Source of the DNA: JANMQK01 sp031370485 | GTDB taxonomy: Bacteria; Acidobacteriota; Polarisedimenticolia; Gp22-AA2 | Assembly: GCA_031370485.1 (NCBI GenBank) | Contig: JANMQK010000114.1 | Location: forward strand, 1 to 6,635 | Direction of reading: 5' to 3' | Length of the DNA: 6,635 nucleotides | Part shown: one piece after another, positions 1 to 5,794 of the stretch | How the letters are laid out: each line of letters opens with the position of its first letter | Numbering within the stretch: the stretch's first letter is position 1 | Notes under the pieces: model-generated | The model's input: the letters and a program-made list of their open reading frames with translations, nothing else | What the model was told of the DNA's origin: nothing | Databases searched by the model: none | Made by a program: the position numbers and the translations under genes

Positions 1-1222
1 CGAGCCCACCCCAGACGATCATCTGCGACCCGGTCCAGACGGCCGTGTGGGAGCTACGCGCTGCCGGGGCGCCGTTGACGGAGATGGGAGACCACGAGTC
101 GGTGGACGGGTCGTACCGGCCCCCGGTGTTGACGTAACCACCAGCAACCCCACCCCACACGATCATCTGCGACCCTGTCCAGACGGCCGTGTGGAAGATG
201 CGTGGAGCCGGAGTATCGTCCAGGACGCCATTCTCCCAACTACCCTCACAGCTCACGGCGTCACCGGCCAGAGGATCCGTGGCGATGGCACCGACATGGA
301 CCACCTGACGGGCCTCGACTTCGTGGAATTGAACACCCGCCGCATCCCACCAGTCGCTCCACGCGACCTTGGGGACTTCGAAGGTCGCAATCTCAACCAT
401 CCCGTCACCCTCCGCCAGGACCGATGAGATCGTGAACCTGTCGCGGTGCTCGACCACGGGGCCGATCACACCTGCTTCTTCAGGTGCTATGGCGCGGTGT
501 CTCAGGAACTCCTCCGGCGACACGGAGAGCTCCGGCGGCGCCGCTTCGTTTCGCCAACCGCCCGCCGAAGGTGCCTCGTTTGATGGCGGGGCCTCAAGGG
601 ACACACGCCTCAGAGTCACGACGCTGCGCCGGGGATGCGGCGCGCCGGCGTCGAGCGCCCCGGATACGAGCTGCTCCCGAAGGGTGTCGGCCTCCGACCG
701 CGCCCCGGCATGGATGACGCTGTCCGAGTCGAAGTACTCACGCGCCAGACGCTCCACGAGCACCTGTCGCGCGTAGCATTCCTCGAACAGCACAGAGTCG
801 TTGCCCAGCGCCGCGTCGATCTCCTTGAGTCGCTCCGGAAGGCGCGTGCGCTGCACCAGCCGTTTCGTCTCGCCGTCCAGCATCGCGGCCGTGACCGGCG
901 CCTTCCAGAGCTTCTCCAGCGCGACGGATAGCCGGAGGTATCGGAGGACCTTCGCCTCGATGACCACCCGCGGCTCCGTCTCCTCGAACGGCTGGGTCGC
1001 CCCGATCTGGTGCGAATAGTAGACGCGCTCGATGGCCTCCTGCGCCCGGACGCGGTCTTCGAAGGTCAGGATTCGCCTGTGTTGGGTGGCGCCGCCGCCG
1101 ACCACGAGGAGGATGGCGAGGAGCAGCAGGAAAGACGGCCTGCAAGGCAGGTGGGCGTTCCAGGCCGGAGTACCAGGCGGGTTACGCAACGCAATCCCCC
1201 TGACCGTCGTGATGCCGGCCAT
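1..1222 (-). CDS. Secreted PPIase-like/kelch-repeat protein, C-terminal part cut off by the window edge
   Basis: The minus-strand frame is open without a stop from 1222 to the left edge (407 codons seen). Residues 31-44 (FLLLLAILLVVGGG) form a signal peptide or N-terminal anchor, so the product is exported. Residues about 52-167 are helical and charged, and resemble the SurA/parvulin-type N-terminal region seen in front of kelch domains in Acidobacteriota-like proteins; this comes from family recall. Residues 195-310 may be a degenerate PPIase-like segment. Kelch propeller repeats begin at about 344: HTAVWTGSQMIVWGG occurs at 344-358 and again at 392-406, 48 residues apart, with NTGGRYDPSTDSW between. 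More blades must lie beyond the window. The start is uncertain. ATG at 1222 has no good ribosome site, whereas TTG at 1189 (codon 12) has AGGGGG six bases upstream and keeps the signal peptide. A surface or periplasmic binding role is likely; the ligand is unknown. Confidence 0.85.
   Translation of the reverse strand, partial: MAGITTVRGIALRNPPGTPAWNAHLPCRPSFLLLLAILLVVGGGATQHRRILTFEDRVRAQEAIERVYYSHQIGATQPFEETEPRVVIEAKVLRYLRLSVALEKLWKAPVTAAMLDGETKRLVQRTRLPERLKEIDAALGNDSVLFEECYARQVLVERLAREYFDSDSVIHAGARSEADTLREQLVSGALDAGAPHPRRSVVTLRRVSLEAPPSNEAPSAGGWRNEAAPPELSVSPEEFLRHRAIAPEEAGVIGPVVEHRDRFTISSVLAEGDGMVEIATFEVPKVAWSDWWDAAGVQFHEVEARQVVHVGAIATDPLAGDAVSCEGSWENGVLDDTPAPRIFHTAVWTGSQMIVWGGVAGGYVNTGGRYDPSTDSWSPISVNGAPAARSSHTAVWTGSQMIVWGGL
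5..194 (-). repeat. Tandem kelch-encoding DNA repeat, 144-bp period
   Basis: Bases 5-50 and 149-194 match at 44 of 46 positions and are exactly 144 bp (48 codons) apart, while the sequence between differs. Each copy encodes HTAVWTGSQMIVWGG on the minus strand. Identity at DNA level, beyond protein level, points to recent duplication or gene conversion between propeller blades. Confidence 0.85.
1196..1201 (-). promoter_or_regulatory. Shine-Dalgarno-like AGGGGG favouring a TTG start at 1189
   Basis: On the minus strand AGGGGG lies six bases before TTG (1189-1187), the twelfth codon of the frame that opens with ATG at 1222. The ATG itself has no purine-rich site in front. If transcription begins near 1214 from the GATAAT at 1226-1221, the ATG would not even be in the message. 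The two observations support each other, but TTG is a rare start. Confidence 0.4.
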
Positions 1223-1250
1223 TATCGTTGAATCGGCCCAAAAGCCACAA
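1221..1250 (-). promoter_or_regulatory. Weak candidate promoter for the kelch gene
   Basis: On the minus strand GATAAT (1226-1221) is five of six to the -10 consensus. TTGTGG (1250-1245) stands 18 bp upstream as a poor -35. The -10 overlaps the ATG at 1222, so it only makes sense if the TTG at 1189 is the start. No other promoter-like pair was seen in this stretch. Confidence 0.25.
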
Positions 1251-1598
1251 GCGGGGAGCATTCCGGGGGGTAGACGATCATGCATGATCCGCGTCTCGGT
1301 CTGGTCCGAGATGCGACCGCAGATCGAGGCCCGGCGCGATGCTCGGCGGCGCGTGGGAAGTCCAAACTGCGCTTCTGGGTCCGGTACTGTTCATTCTGTC
1401 AACCTGAGGCAGAGCGGCGATCGGGTGGCGGGGGATTCAACCTGCGGCTCCGGTGCGGAGAGGGCGCGGCGTGGTTGCGCCAACCGGGTGGGGGACACAC
1501 GGGGACTCTTCCGCGGTGTGAGGGGGGGGCGGCGCAGAGGGTTGGGGGCGGTGTGCCAGTGCGCCGCGCTCCGCAGGTGGAGAGGCGTCCTGTTTCGG
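1223..1598. other. GC-rich divergent intergenic region, no gene supported
   Basis: Open frames here translate to low-complexity Gly/Arg/Pro-rich sequence with no start signal or domain, so I call no gene. The stretch holds a perfect 14-bp palindrome at 1276-1289, a small hairpin at 1473-1485 (GGTTG, three-base loop, CAACC), and G-tracts on the plus strand at 1486-1504 and 1522-1548. It separates the minus-strand kelch gene from the plus-strand gene at 1672. Confidence 0.6.
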
Positions 1599-1627
1599 TG
1601 GACACACGCCGCCACCGCGCCTACAAT
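1599..1627 (+). promoter_or_regulatory. Sigma70-type promoter of the DUF2585-FGE gene
   Basis: TGGACA at 1599-1604 is five of six to the -35 consensus, and TACAAT at 1622-1627 is five of six to the -10, with an ideal 17-bp spacer. Transcription would start near 1634, giving a leader of about 38 bases with a GAGGAAG ribosome site at 1658-1664, seven bases before the ATG at 1672. Confidence 0.7.
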
Positions 1628-1671
1628 CCCGGCCCATCGGGTACCTGTCCGGCGCACGAGGAAGCGCAAGG

Positions 1672-2985
1672 ATGACGTCTCTTCGGGCTGCAATCCGTCG
1701 CGCCAGGGAGCGCCTGCTCGAATTCTCGAGCGCCTACGGCTGGGCCATCGTCGCGGTCATCGCGGCGCTCGCCCTCACCGCGGCCATCGAGAGCGGGATG
1801 GGGAGATCCTTCCTGGGGCCGGACGGACGGTTCGCATGGTGGGACGGCGACATCTGGGGCCGCGAGAACTCCCAGCGGACGACCGACGCCTACTCGCTCA
1901 CGCATGTCGTGCGCGGGATTCTCTTCTTCGCCCTCCTCCGGCTGGCGGCCAGGGATCTGCCGGTGCGCCGCCGGTTCGTTCTGGCGCTGCTGCTCGAGTC
2001 GGGCTGGGAGATCCTGGAGAACTCCCCGCTCATCATCAACCGCTACCGCGAAGCGACCATCGCGCTGGGGTACGCCGGGGACAGCGTGCTCAACTCCTGC
2101 AGCGACATCGTCATGATGTCGCTCGGCTTCCTGTTCGCGCACCGGATGCGGGTCCGGGCCAGCGTGGCGGCGGTGGTCGCCATGGAGATCTTCTGCCTGC
2201 TGTGGGTCCGCGACAACCTGACGCTGAACATCGTCATGCTGATCCATCCGGTCGATGCGATCAGGGCGTGGCAATCGGCCGGGCAGCCGCCCACGGTCGT
2301 GATCCCGGCCGGCATGCTCTCCATGGGATGCGACCCGCAGCGGGATCGGGAATGCGGCGAGGACGAGCGGCCGCAGCATCCGGTGAGCGTGCCGGGCTTT
2401 CGCATCGACCGCGTCGAGGTCACGCAGGCCGACTACGCCGGCTGCGTCGCGGCCGGAGCCTGCACGCCCCCGGAAGGCGATTTCGATCCGCGCGGGCATC
2501 CGAGACGGCCGGTGACCGGGGTGACGTGGGAGCAGGCCCGCTTGTTCTGCCTGTGGACGGGCGGGCGGCTTCCCACGGAGGCCGAGTGGGAGATGGCCGC
2601 CCGGGGGACCGACGGCCGGATCTATCCGTGGGGCGATGAACCTCCCGGCTGCGACCGGGCGCACACGCACGACTGCGGCCCCTCGCCCGCCGACGTCGGC
2701 GAACGGCCCGCGGGGGCGAGTCCTTTCGGTGTGCTGGACATGGCCGGAAACGTCGACGAGTGGGTGGAGGACCCCTATCGTGCCTACGACTCCGCGCAAG
2801 CGGGCCGCCCGTCCACGGAACGCGTGGCGCGCGGCGGTTCCTACGACGCCTGGCACTCCCGCTCCACCGCGCGCAACGCGCTGCAGCCTTCGTTCAAGGA
2901 CGCTTTCATCGGCTTCCGGTGCGCCTCGTCCCTGAGGCACACGCCCCGCGCGAAAGCGGAGAGAGCATCGGCCGGCGGTACCTGA
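1672..2985 (+). CDS. DUF2585 (UPF0314) membrane domain fused to an FGE-sulfatase-like domain
   Basis: The product has 437 residues and two recognisable parts. Residues about 22-200 match DUF2585/UPF0314: ENSQ at 65-68, a THVVRG motif at 77-82, ENSPLIINRYR at 116-126, GYAGDSVLNS at 133-142 and RDNLTLNIVMLIHPVDAIRAW at 180-200, with about five or six hydrophobic helices. Residues 208-418 form a formylglycine-generating-enzyme (SUMF1/EgtB/PvdO-type) fold: IPAGMLSMG at 211-219, GGRLPTEAEWEMAARG at 297-312, YPWGDE at 318-323, LDMAGNVDEWVED at 355-367, RGGSYD at 387-392 and IGFRCA at 413-418. The two active-site cysteines of true FGE, which follow the GGSY motif, are replaced by Ala and Thr/Ala, so sulfatase activation is unlikely. 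Cysteine pairs at 220/228, 258/264 and 327/335 suggest disulphides and an extracytoplasmic location. The ATG has a good ribosome site and its own promoter. The function of DUF2585 is unknown. Confidence 0.92.
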   Translation: MTSLRAAIRRARERLLEFSSAYGWAIVAVIAALALTAAIESGMGRSFLGPDGRFAWWDGDIWGRENSQRTTDAYSLTHVVRGILFFALLRLAARDLPVRRRFVLALLLESGWEILENSPLIINRYREATIALGYAGDSVLNSCSDIVMMSLGFLFAHRMRVRASVAAVVAMEIFCLLWVRDNLTLNIVMLIHPVDAIRAWQSAGQPPTVVIPAGMLSMGCDPQRDRECGEDERPQHPVSVPGFRIDRVEVTQADYAGCVAAGACTPPEGDFDPRGHPRRPVTGVTWEQARLFCLWTGGRLPTEAEWEMAARGTDGRIYPWGDEPPGCDRAHTHDCGPSPADVGERPAGASPFGVLDMAGNVDEWVEDPYRAYDSAQAGRPSTERVARGGSYDAWHSRSTARNALQPSFKDAFIGFRCASSLRHTPRAKAERASAGGT

Positions 2986-3037
2986 TACCTACCGGCATAC
3001 GTCGCCATCGGATTCCTCGCGATCCCGACCGGGCTCA

Positions 3038-3100
3038 TTTATCGACTTCCGATATTATACTTGACGGTATTCGATAAATAGTTTATCGTTAGTCGATAAT
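3038..3100. promoter_or_regulatory. Phased operator array of TTTATCGA-type half-sites
   Basis: Half-sites alternate in orientation with centres exactly 11 bp apart: TTTATCGA at 3038, CCGATATT at 3049, a weak CTTGACGG at 3060, TCGATAAA at 3071, TTTATCGT at 3082 and TCGATAAT at 3093. The pair at 3072-3088 is a perfect 7-bp inverted repeat around TAG. The block is AT-rich in a GC-rich window and covers the probable promoter. It most likely binds the HTH protein encoded at 3645, giving autoregulation; that link is inferred from position. Confidence 0.7.
3061..3089 (+). promoter_or_regulatory. Candidate promoter of the DUF2975/HTH operon
   Basis: TTGACG at 3061-3066 is five of six to the -35 consensus. 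TATCGT at 3084-3089 is a four-of-six -10 with a 17-bp spacer. Start of transcription would be near 3096. Both elements lie inside operator half-sites, so a bound regulator would block polymerase. TATTAT at 3053-3058 is a better -10 by sequence but has no -35 partner. Confidence 0.5.
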
Positions 3101-3102
3101 TG

Positions 3103-3113
3103 AAAGGGGGTGA
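3103..3113 (+). promoter_or_regulatory. Strong ribosome binding site deciding the ATG at 3116
   Basis: AAAGGGGGTGA closely follows the anti-Shine-Dalgarno complement, and its G-run ends five bases before the ATG at 3116. A GTG at 3110 in the same frame lies inside this site, so it is not a plausible start. Confidence 0.75.
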
Positions 3114-3115
3114 AC

Positions 3116-3643
3116 ATGTCCAAGCCCGTCTCGTCCTCCGCCGCGCTGCCGATCGCGCACGTCGTGCTGCGGATCCTCATCGTCCTGAACTGGCTGATGG
3201 GAGCCGCGATCCTGGCTTTGCTCGTCGTCATGCCCAACGAGCAATGGATCATGTCCGCGTTCAAGCTCTCTCCTTCGCCTGACGCGGAGCGGGTGGTCAT
3301 GGGTCTGCGTGCGATCGCCGTGCTCGGTCTCGCCGTGATTCCGCTCAATTACGCCGTCCTCAAGCGGCTGCTCGCGATCGTTGAGACGGTTCGCGCGGGC
3401 GACCCGTTCGTCGCCGCGAACGCGAACCGTTTGCGGGCGATCGCCTGGGCGCTCCTCGCGCTGCAGATTCTCAGCATCGTCATCGGCGCGATCGGCAAGA
3501 CCATTTCGAGTCCGGCGCACCCGGTCCATCTTGATGCCGGCTTTTCGATCAACGGCTGGCTCGCCGTACTCCTCACGTTCCTGCTGGCCCGGGTGTTCGC
3601 GGAAGGCACGCTCATGCGCGAAGACCTCGAAGGGACGGTCTGA
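3116..3643 (+). CDS. DUF2975 family membrane protein
   Basis: A 175-residue protein with about four membrane helices: residues 12-38, 66-83, 108-127 and 146-162. It matches DUF2975 by the GDPFVAANANRLRAIAW stretch at 95-111 and the closing VFAEGTLMREDLEGTV at 160-175. DUF2975 proteins commonly sit beside a small Cro/CI-like HTH gene, as in the Bacillus subtilis YoaS/YozG pair. The same arrangement is seen here, with the HTH start one base after this stop (TGA c ATG). Its biochemical role is unknown; a membrane sensor or partner of the regulator is an inference from the conserved pairing. The operator array directly upstream implies negative control by the downstream HTH protein. Confidence 0.9.
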   Translation: MSKPVSSSAALPIAHVVLRILIVLNWLMGAAILALLVVMPNEQWIMSAFKLSPSPDAERVVMGLRAIAVLGLAVIPLNYAVLKRLLAIVETVRAGDPFVAANANRLRAIAWALLALQILSIVIGAIGKTISSPAHPVHLDAGFSINGWLAVLLTFLLARVFAEGTLMREDLEGTV

Positions 3644-3644
3644 C

Positions 3645-3902
3645 ATGGCGATCGCCGTCAAGCTCGACGACATGCTGCACGACCGGCGGATGACGCTGAC
3701 CGAGCTCGCGGACCGGGTCGGAATGACGCTGGCCAACCTCTCGATCCTCAAGACCGGCAAGGCGCGCGCGATCCGTTTCTCGACGCTCGAGGCGATCTGC
3801 GACGCGCTCTCGTGCCAGCCTGGCGACATCCTCCGGTTTGAGCCCGAGCACACACAACGCGAGCGACCGCCAGTCGCGACCAAAAGGAGCGCAAGCCGAT
3901 GA
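3645..3902 (+). CDS. Small Cro/CI (XRE)-type HTH transcriptional regulator, YozG-like
   Basis: An 85-residue protein that is almost entirely one helix-turn-helix domain. The DNA-binding segment is at about 17-37, with TLTELADRVGMTLANLSILK covering the positioning and recognition helices. FSTLEAICDALSCQPGDIL at 45-63 is the usual C-terminal half of this family. The tail from 66 is charged and disordered, and its coding sequence contains the AAGGAG ribosome site for the next gene. The start lies one base after the DUF2975 stop, with AAGGGA at 3630-3635 in front. It probably acts as a dimer on the TTTATCGA half-sites at 3038-3100 and represses its own operon; this is inferred from the family and context. 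Confidence 0.92.
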   Translation: MAIAVKLDDMLHDRRMTLTELADRVGMTLANLSILKTGKARAIRFSTLEAICDALSCQPGDILRFEPEHTQRERPPVATKRSASR

Positions 3903-4312
3903 AACATCAAGTCACACTGACGATCACCTCTCTGCTCTCGATCCTCCTCTTCTCGTTGCACTGGGCGGACGAAGTCGCCCGCGGAATGGAGCCGGGAACC
4001 GTCTCTGCCTTCGGGGGCCTGCTCATCCTGGCCGTCTGGCTTTGCGCAACGCTGGTGCTCGCCGAGCGGCGATCGGGGCTGGTCATCATCCTTCTCGGGT
4101 CGATCCTTGGGTCTGGCGTCCCTGTCCTCCACATGCAGGGGGCGGGACTTGTCGGCGGCCGGATCGCCGCCAACTCCAGCGGCGCCCTCTTTTGGGTCTG
4201 GACGAACATCGCGCTTGGCGCGAGCGGGATGTTGTCCTTCGTCCTCTCGGCGCGCGGACTGTGGAGCCTGCAACGGGGCCAGCCGACGACTCCTCGGGCC
4301 TCGCGATCGTGA
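3899..4312 (+). CDS. Hypothetical four-helix membrane protein
   Basis: A 137-residue protein with hydrophobic helices at about 5-23, 38-55, 60-77 and 94-119, and a basic tail. I do not know a named domain, but it resembles a recurring family of uncharacterised membrane proteins with an LLSILLF start, an HWADEVARGMEP loop after the first helix and an SARGLWSLQ stretch near the end. Its ATG overlaps the HTH stop (ATGA) and has AAGGAG nine bases upstream (3884-3889), so it is translated as part of the operon. No catalytic motif is visible. The conserved acidic/His residues at 21-25 lie just outside the first helix. Confidence 0.85.
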   Translation: MKHQVTLTITSLLSILLFSLHWADEVARGMEPGTVSAFGGLLILAVWLCATLVLAERRSGLVIILLGSILGSGVPVLHMQGAGLVGGRIAANSSGALFWVWTNIALGASGMLSFVLSARGLWSLQRGQPTTPRASRS

Positions 4313-4995
4313 GCGTTGGCATGCTCTTACCGATCCACGTAGCCGCAGGCGGGCTCGCCCTTGTCCTCGGCGGTGTGGCTCTGTCGGTAAAGAAGGGCCG
4401 GGCCATCCACCGCCGCAGCGGGCTGCTGTTCGTCTGCGCCATGGTCGTCATGGGGATCAGCGCCTCGATCCTGGGAAACGTGGGCGGCGTCATGACGGTC
4501 TATTTTGTGGGCACGGCGCTGACGACCGTCCGCCCCGTGTCGGCATGGACCCGGACGTTCAATGTTGCCGCGCTGATGCTCGTGGCCGGACTGGCGCTCC
4601 TCACGATCGTGGGCGGCGTGAAGGCGTTCAACAGCCCGGGCGGTTTCCTCAACGGCGTGCCGTTCGTGATGCACTTTTTCCTCGCCACCGTCATGCTCCT
4701 GGCGGCGGCCGGCGACGTGCGCGTCATGCGATTCGGCGGGCCTCGTGGCGGGCCGCGCCTGGCGCGCCATCTGTGGCGGATGTGCTTCGCGCTGTTCATC
4801 GCGGCTGGATCGTTCTTCTCGATCCGTGAGCGCGTGGCGAAAATCCTTCCCGAGCCATTCACGACAGCGCCGATGCGCGCGCTGCCGATCCTGCTGCTGT
4901 TCGGCGCGATGTTCTATTGGCTGTGGAGGGTCCGTGGCCGCCGCACGTTGCCAGTGCTCGTCCGACACGATGTCGGCGAACCCCTTAAACCGTAG
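4309..4995 (+). CDS. DUF2306-like multipass membrane protein
   Basis: The GTG at 4309 overlaps the previous stop (GTGA). An in-frame ATG at 4321 is the alternative start and would give 224 residues beginning MLLPIHVAAGGLALVLG. Neither has a clear ribosome site, so translation is probably coupled to the upstream gene. Counted from the ATG, hydrophobic segments lie at about 4-22, 34-52, 58-70, 83-100, 117-131, 152-166 and 187-203. The opening His in a glycine-rich helix, the KKGRAIHRRSG stretch and ARHLWRMCFALFIAAGSFF at 148-166 match a family often labelled DUF2306-like; I am moderately sure of the label. Function is unknown. It closes the four-gene operon begun at 3116 and adds a third membrane protein under the same control. 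Confidence 0.85.
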   Translation: MSVGMLLPIHVAAGGLALVLGGVALSVKKGRAIHRRSGLLFVCAMVVMGISASILGNVGGVMTVYFVGTALTTVRPVSAWTRTFNVAALMLVAGLALLTIVGGVKAFNSPGGFLNGVPFVMHFFLATVMLLAAAGDVRVMRFGGPRGGPRLARHLWRMCFALFIAAGSFFSIRERVAKILPEPFTTAPMRALPILLLFGAMFYWLWRVRGRRTLPVLVRHDVGEPLKP

Positions 4996-5118
4996 GATTG
5001 TGGACCGTCGCCGGCTCCTCCAAACGCACCTCTCCCTTCGTCGACTCTCGGTCGTCGCGCTCCAACATCCCGTCCTCCCATTCGCGGCCTCTCGCCGCTT
5101 CAGGAAGCAGGTAATTGC

Positions 5119-5224
5119 TCCACCAATTTATCGATCAATCCGGGGACGAATTTCGGGAGGGCGGACGGGGGTGACCGGCCTTGGTATTGTCCGGTCCGTC
5201 CTTTGAAAAATGAGAATTGGTGGA
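5119..5224. repeat. 10-bp perfect inverted repeat enclosing a hairpin
   Basis: TCCACCAATT at 5119-5128 is the exact reverse complement of AATTGGTGGA at 5215-5224. The 86 bases between hold the hairpin at 5163-5201. No target-site duplication is apparent at the outer edges, so a miniature transposon is only one possibility. A bidirectional termination region between convergent genes is another. Confidence 0.45.
5163..5204 (+). terminator. Candidate terminator hairpin after the four-gene operon
   Basis: GACCGG (5173-5178) pairs with CCGGTC (5191-5196) around a 12-base loop. GGACG (5163-5167) pairs with CGTCC (5197-5201) across a five-base bulge, and TTT follows. The U-tract is short and the helix imperfect, so it is a weak rho-independent terminator at best. 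It lies about 170 bases after the operon's last stop. Confidence 0.35.
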
Positions 5225-5263
5225 TACGGACGCAAAGAATTCGAACCACGGTCAAGTCATCCG

Positions 5264-5794
5264 TTACGGACCTTGGGGCCGGCACACCCGTTCGACCGCC
5301 AGCCGGAAAGAGGCCGGGTCGATGGCGGGGAATCGGTAGAGGAACGGCTCGATCTGATCGAAAAGCTGCATGAGCCTGGTCCGATCGACGACACGGCGGC
5401 GGATCATCTCCTGCACATCGGCTTCGTCCTGTGCGTGACCGCGCTCGATCTTCGCCAGGGCCTGGGCGTAGAAATCATAGTGGTAGTAGGCCACTTTCCC
5501 TCTGCGCTCGATGGCAGCGCTGCGATCCTGCCAACCGGGAATCTCCGGGATGAAATCGGCGGGGCTGGCCAACTCGATGTTGAGCTCAAGAGATTCCTTG
5601 AGCTCCGGCAAGGAACGGAAGATCTGGTCGTCTTCGGGGAGCATGAGAATGTCCACATCGATGGTGCTCGAGCGCCAGCCGCTCAGCACGGCTGTGGCTC
5701 CTCCGGTGAAATACAGGCGGATCTCCCTGTTCGCTGCACGCCCCACGGCGTCCATGAACGCGCGGATGCGCTCCGTGTCCGCTAGCCGCCGCAT
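5264..5794 (-). CDS. Nucleotidyltransferase-fold protein, DUF6036/AbiEii-like
   Basis: A 176-residue protein with a minimal nucleotidyltransferase signature. FTGGATAVLSGWRSSTIDVD spans residues 29-48, combining the GG turn with the T-x-D-x-D metal-binding acids (Asp46 and Asp48). A later block at about 101-127 has Lys101, Lys115, Arg118 and Asp123/Asp126 in the pattern seen in AbiEii-like and DUF6036 proteins. These families are often toxins or tRNA-modifying transferases in two-gene toxin-antitoxin or abortive-infection loci; that is family knowledge, and activity here is inferred. The ATG lies inside the upstream gene, with a 13-base overlap, and has no strong ribosome site, so translation is probably coupled. 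The key acids are intact, so it looks functional. Confidence 0.85.
   Translation of the reverse strand: MRRLADTERIRAFMDAVGRAANREIRLYFTGGATAVLSGWRSSTIDVDILMLPEDDQIFRSLPELKESLELNIELASPADFIPEIPGWQDRSAAIERRGKVAYYHYDFYAQALAKIERGHAQDEADVQEMIRRRVVDRTRLMQLFDQIEPFLYRFPAIDPASFRLAVERVCRPQGP

Larger units (their letters stand above)
4996..5263. other. Convergent intergenic region with nested inverted repeats
   Basis: No gene is supported here. The region separates the end of the plus-strand operon from the end of the minus-strand nucleotidyltransferase gene. It contains a 10-bp perfect inverted repeat (5119-5128 and 5215-5224), an inner hairpin (5163-5201), one stray TTTATCGA at 5127-5134, and a tRNA-T-loop-like string on the minus strand at 5247-5237. 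Confidence 0.6.

Noticed and set aside
1280..1675. Possible small plus-strand protein in the intergenic region
   Set aside because: Gly/Arg-rich translation, no ribosome site, and it runs through the strong promoter at 1599-1627.
1032..2639. 535-codon plus-strand open frame
   Set aside because: It overlaps two genes with clear domains in other frames or strands and is composed of biased low-complexity residues.
1621..2940. 439-codon minus-strand open frame
   Set aside because: It is antisense to the DUF2585-FGE gene, Arg/Pro/Gly/His-rich and without domains; long shadows are normal at this GC content.
2976..2994. CGGTA/TACCG inverted repeat spanning the stop of the DUF2585-FGE gene
   Set aside because: Only five base pairs and no T-tract follows, so it is not a convincing terminator.
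3089..4273. 394-codon minus-strand open frame opposite the operon
   Set aside because: It crosses the AT-rich operator and three well-supported genes on the other strand; composition is rich in Arg, Asp and Glu with no recognisable fold.
5216..5250. Minus-strand string resembling a second tRNA 3' end (GGTTCGAATTC ... TCCACCA)
   Set aside because: The T-loop to CCA distance is five bases too long and the T-stem does not pair, so it is not called as a tRNA; kept only as a flanking-repeat observation.
5210..5785. 191-codon plus-strand open frame
   Set aside because: It is antisense to the nucleotidyltransferase gene, whose GG...DxD motif is clear.
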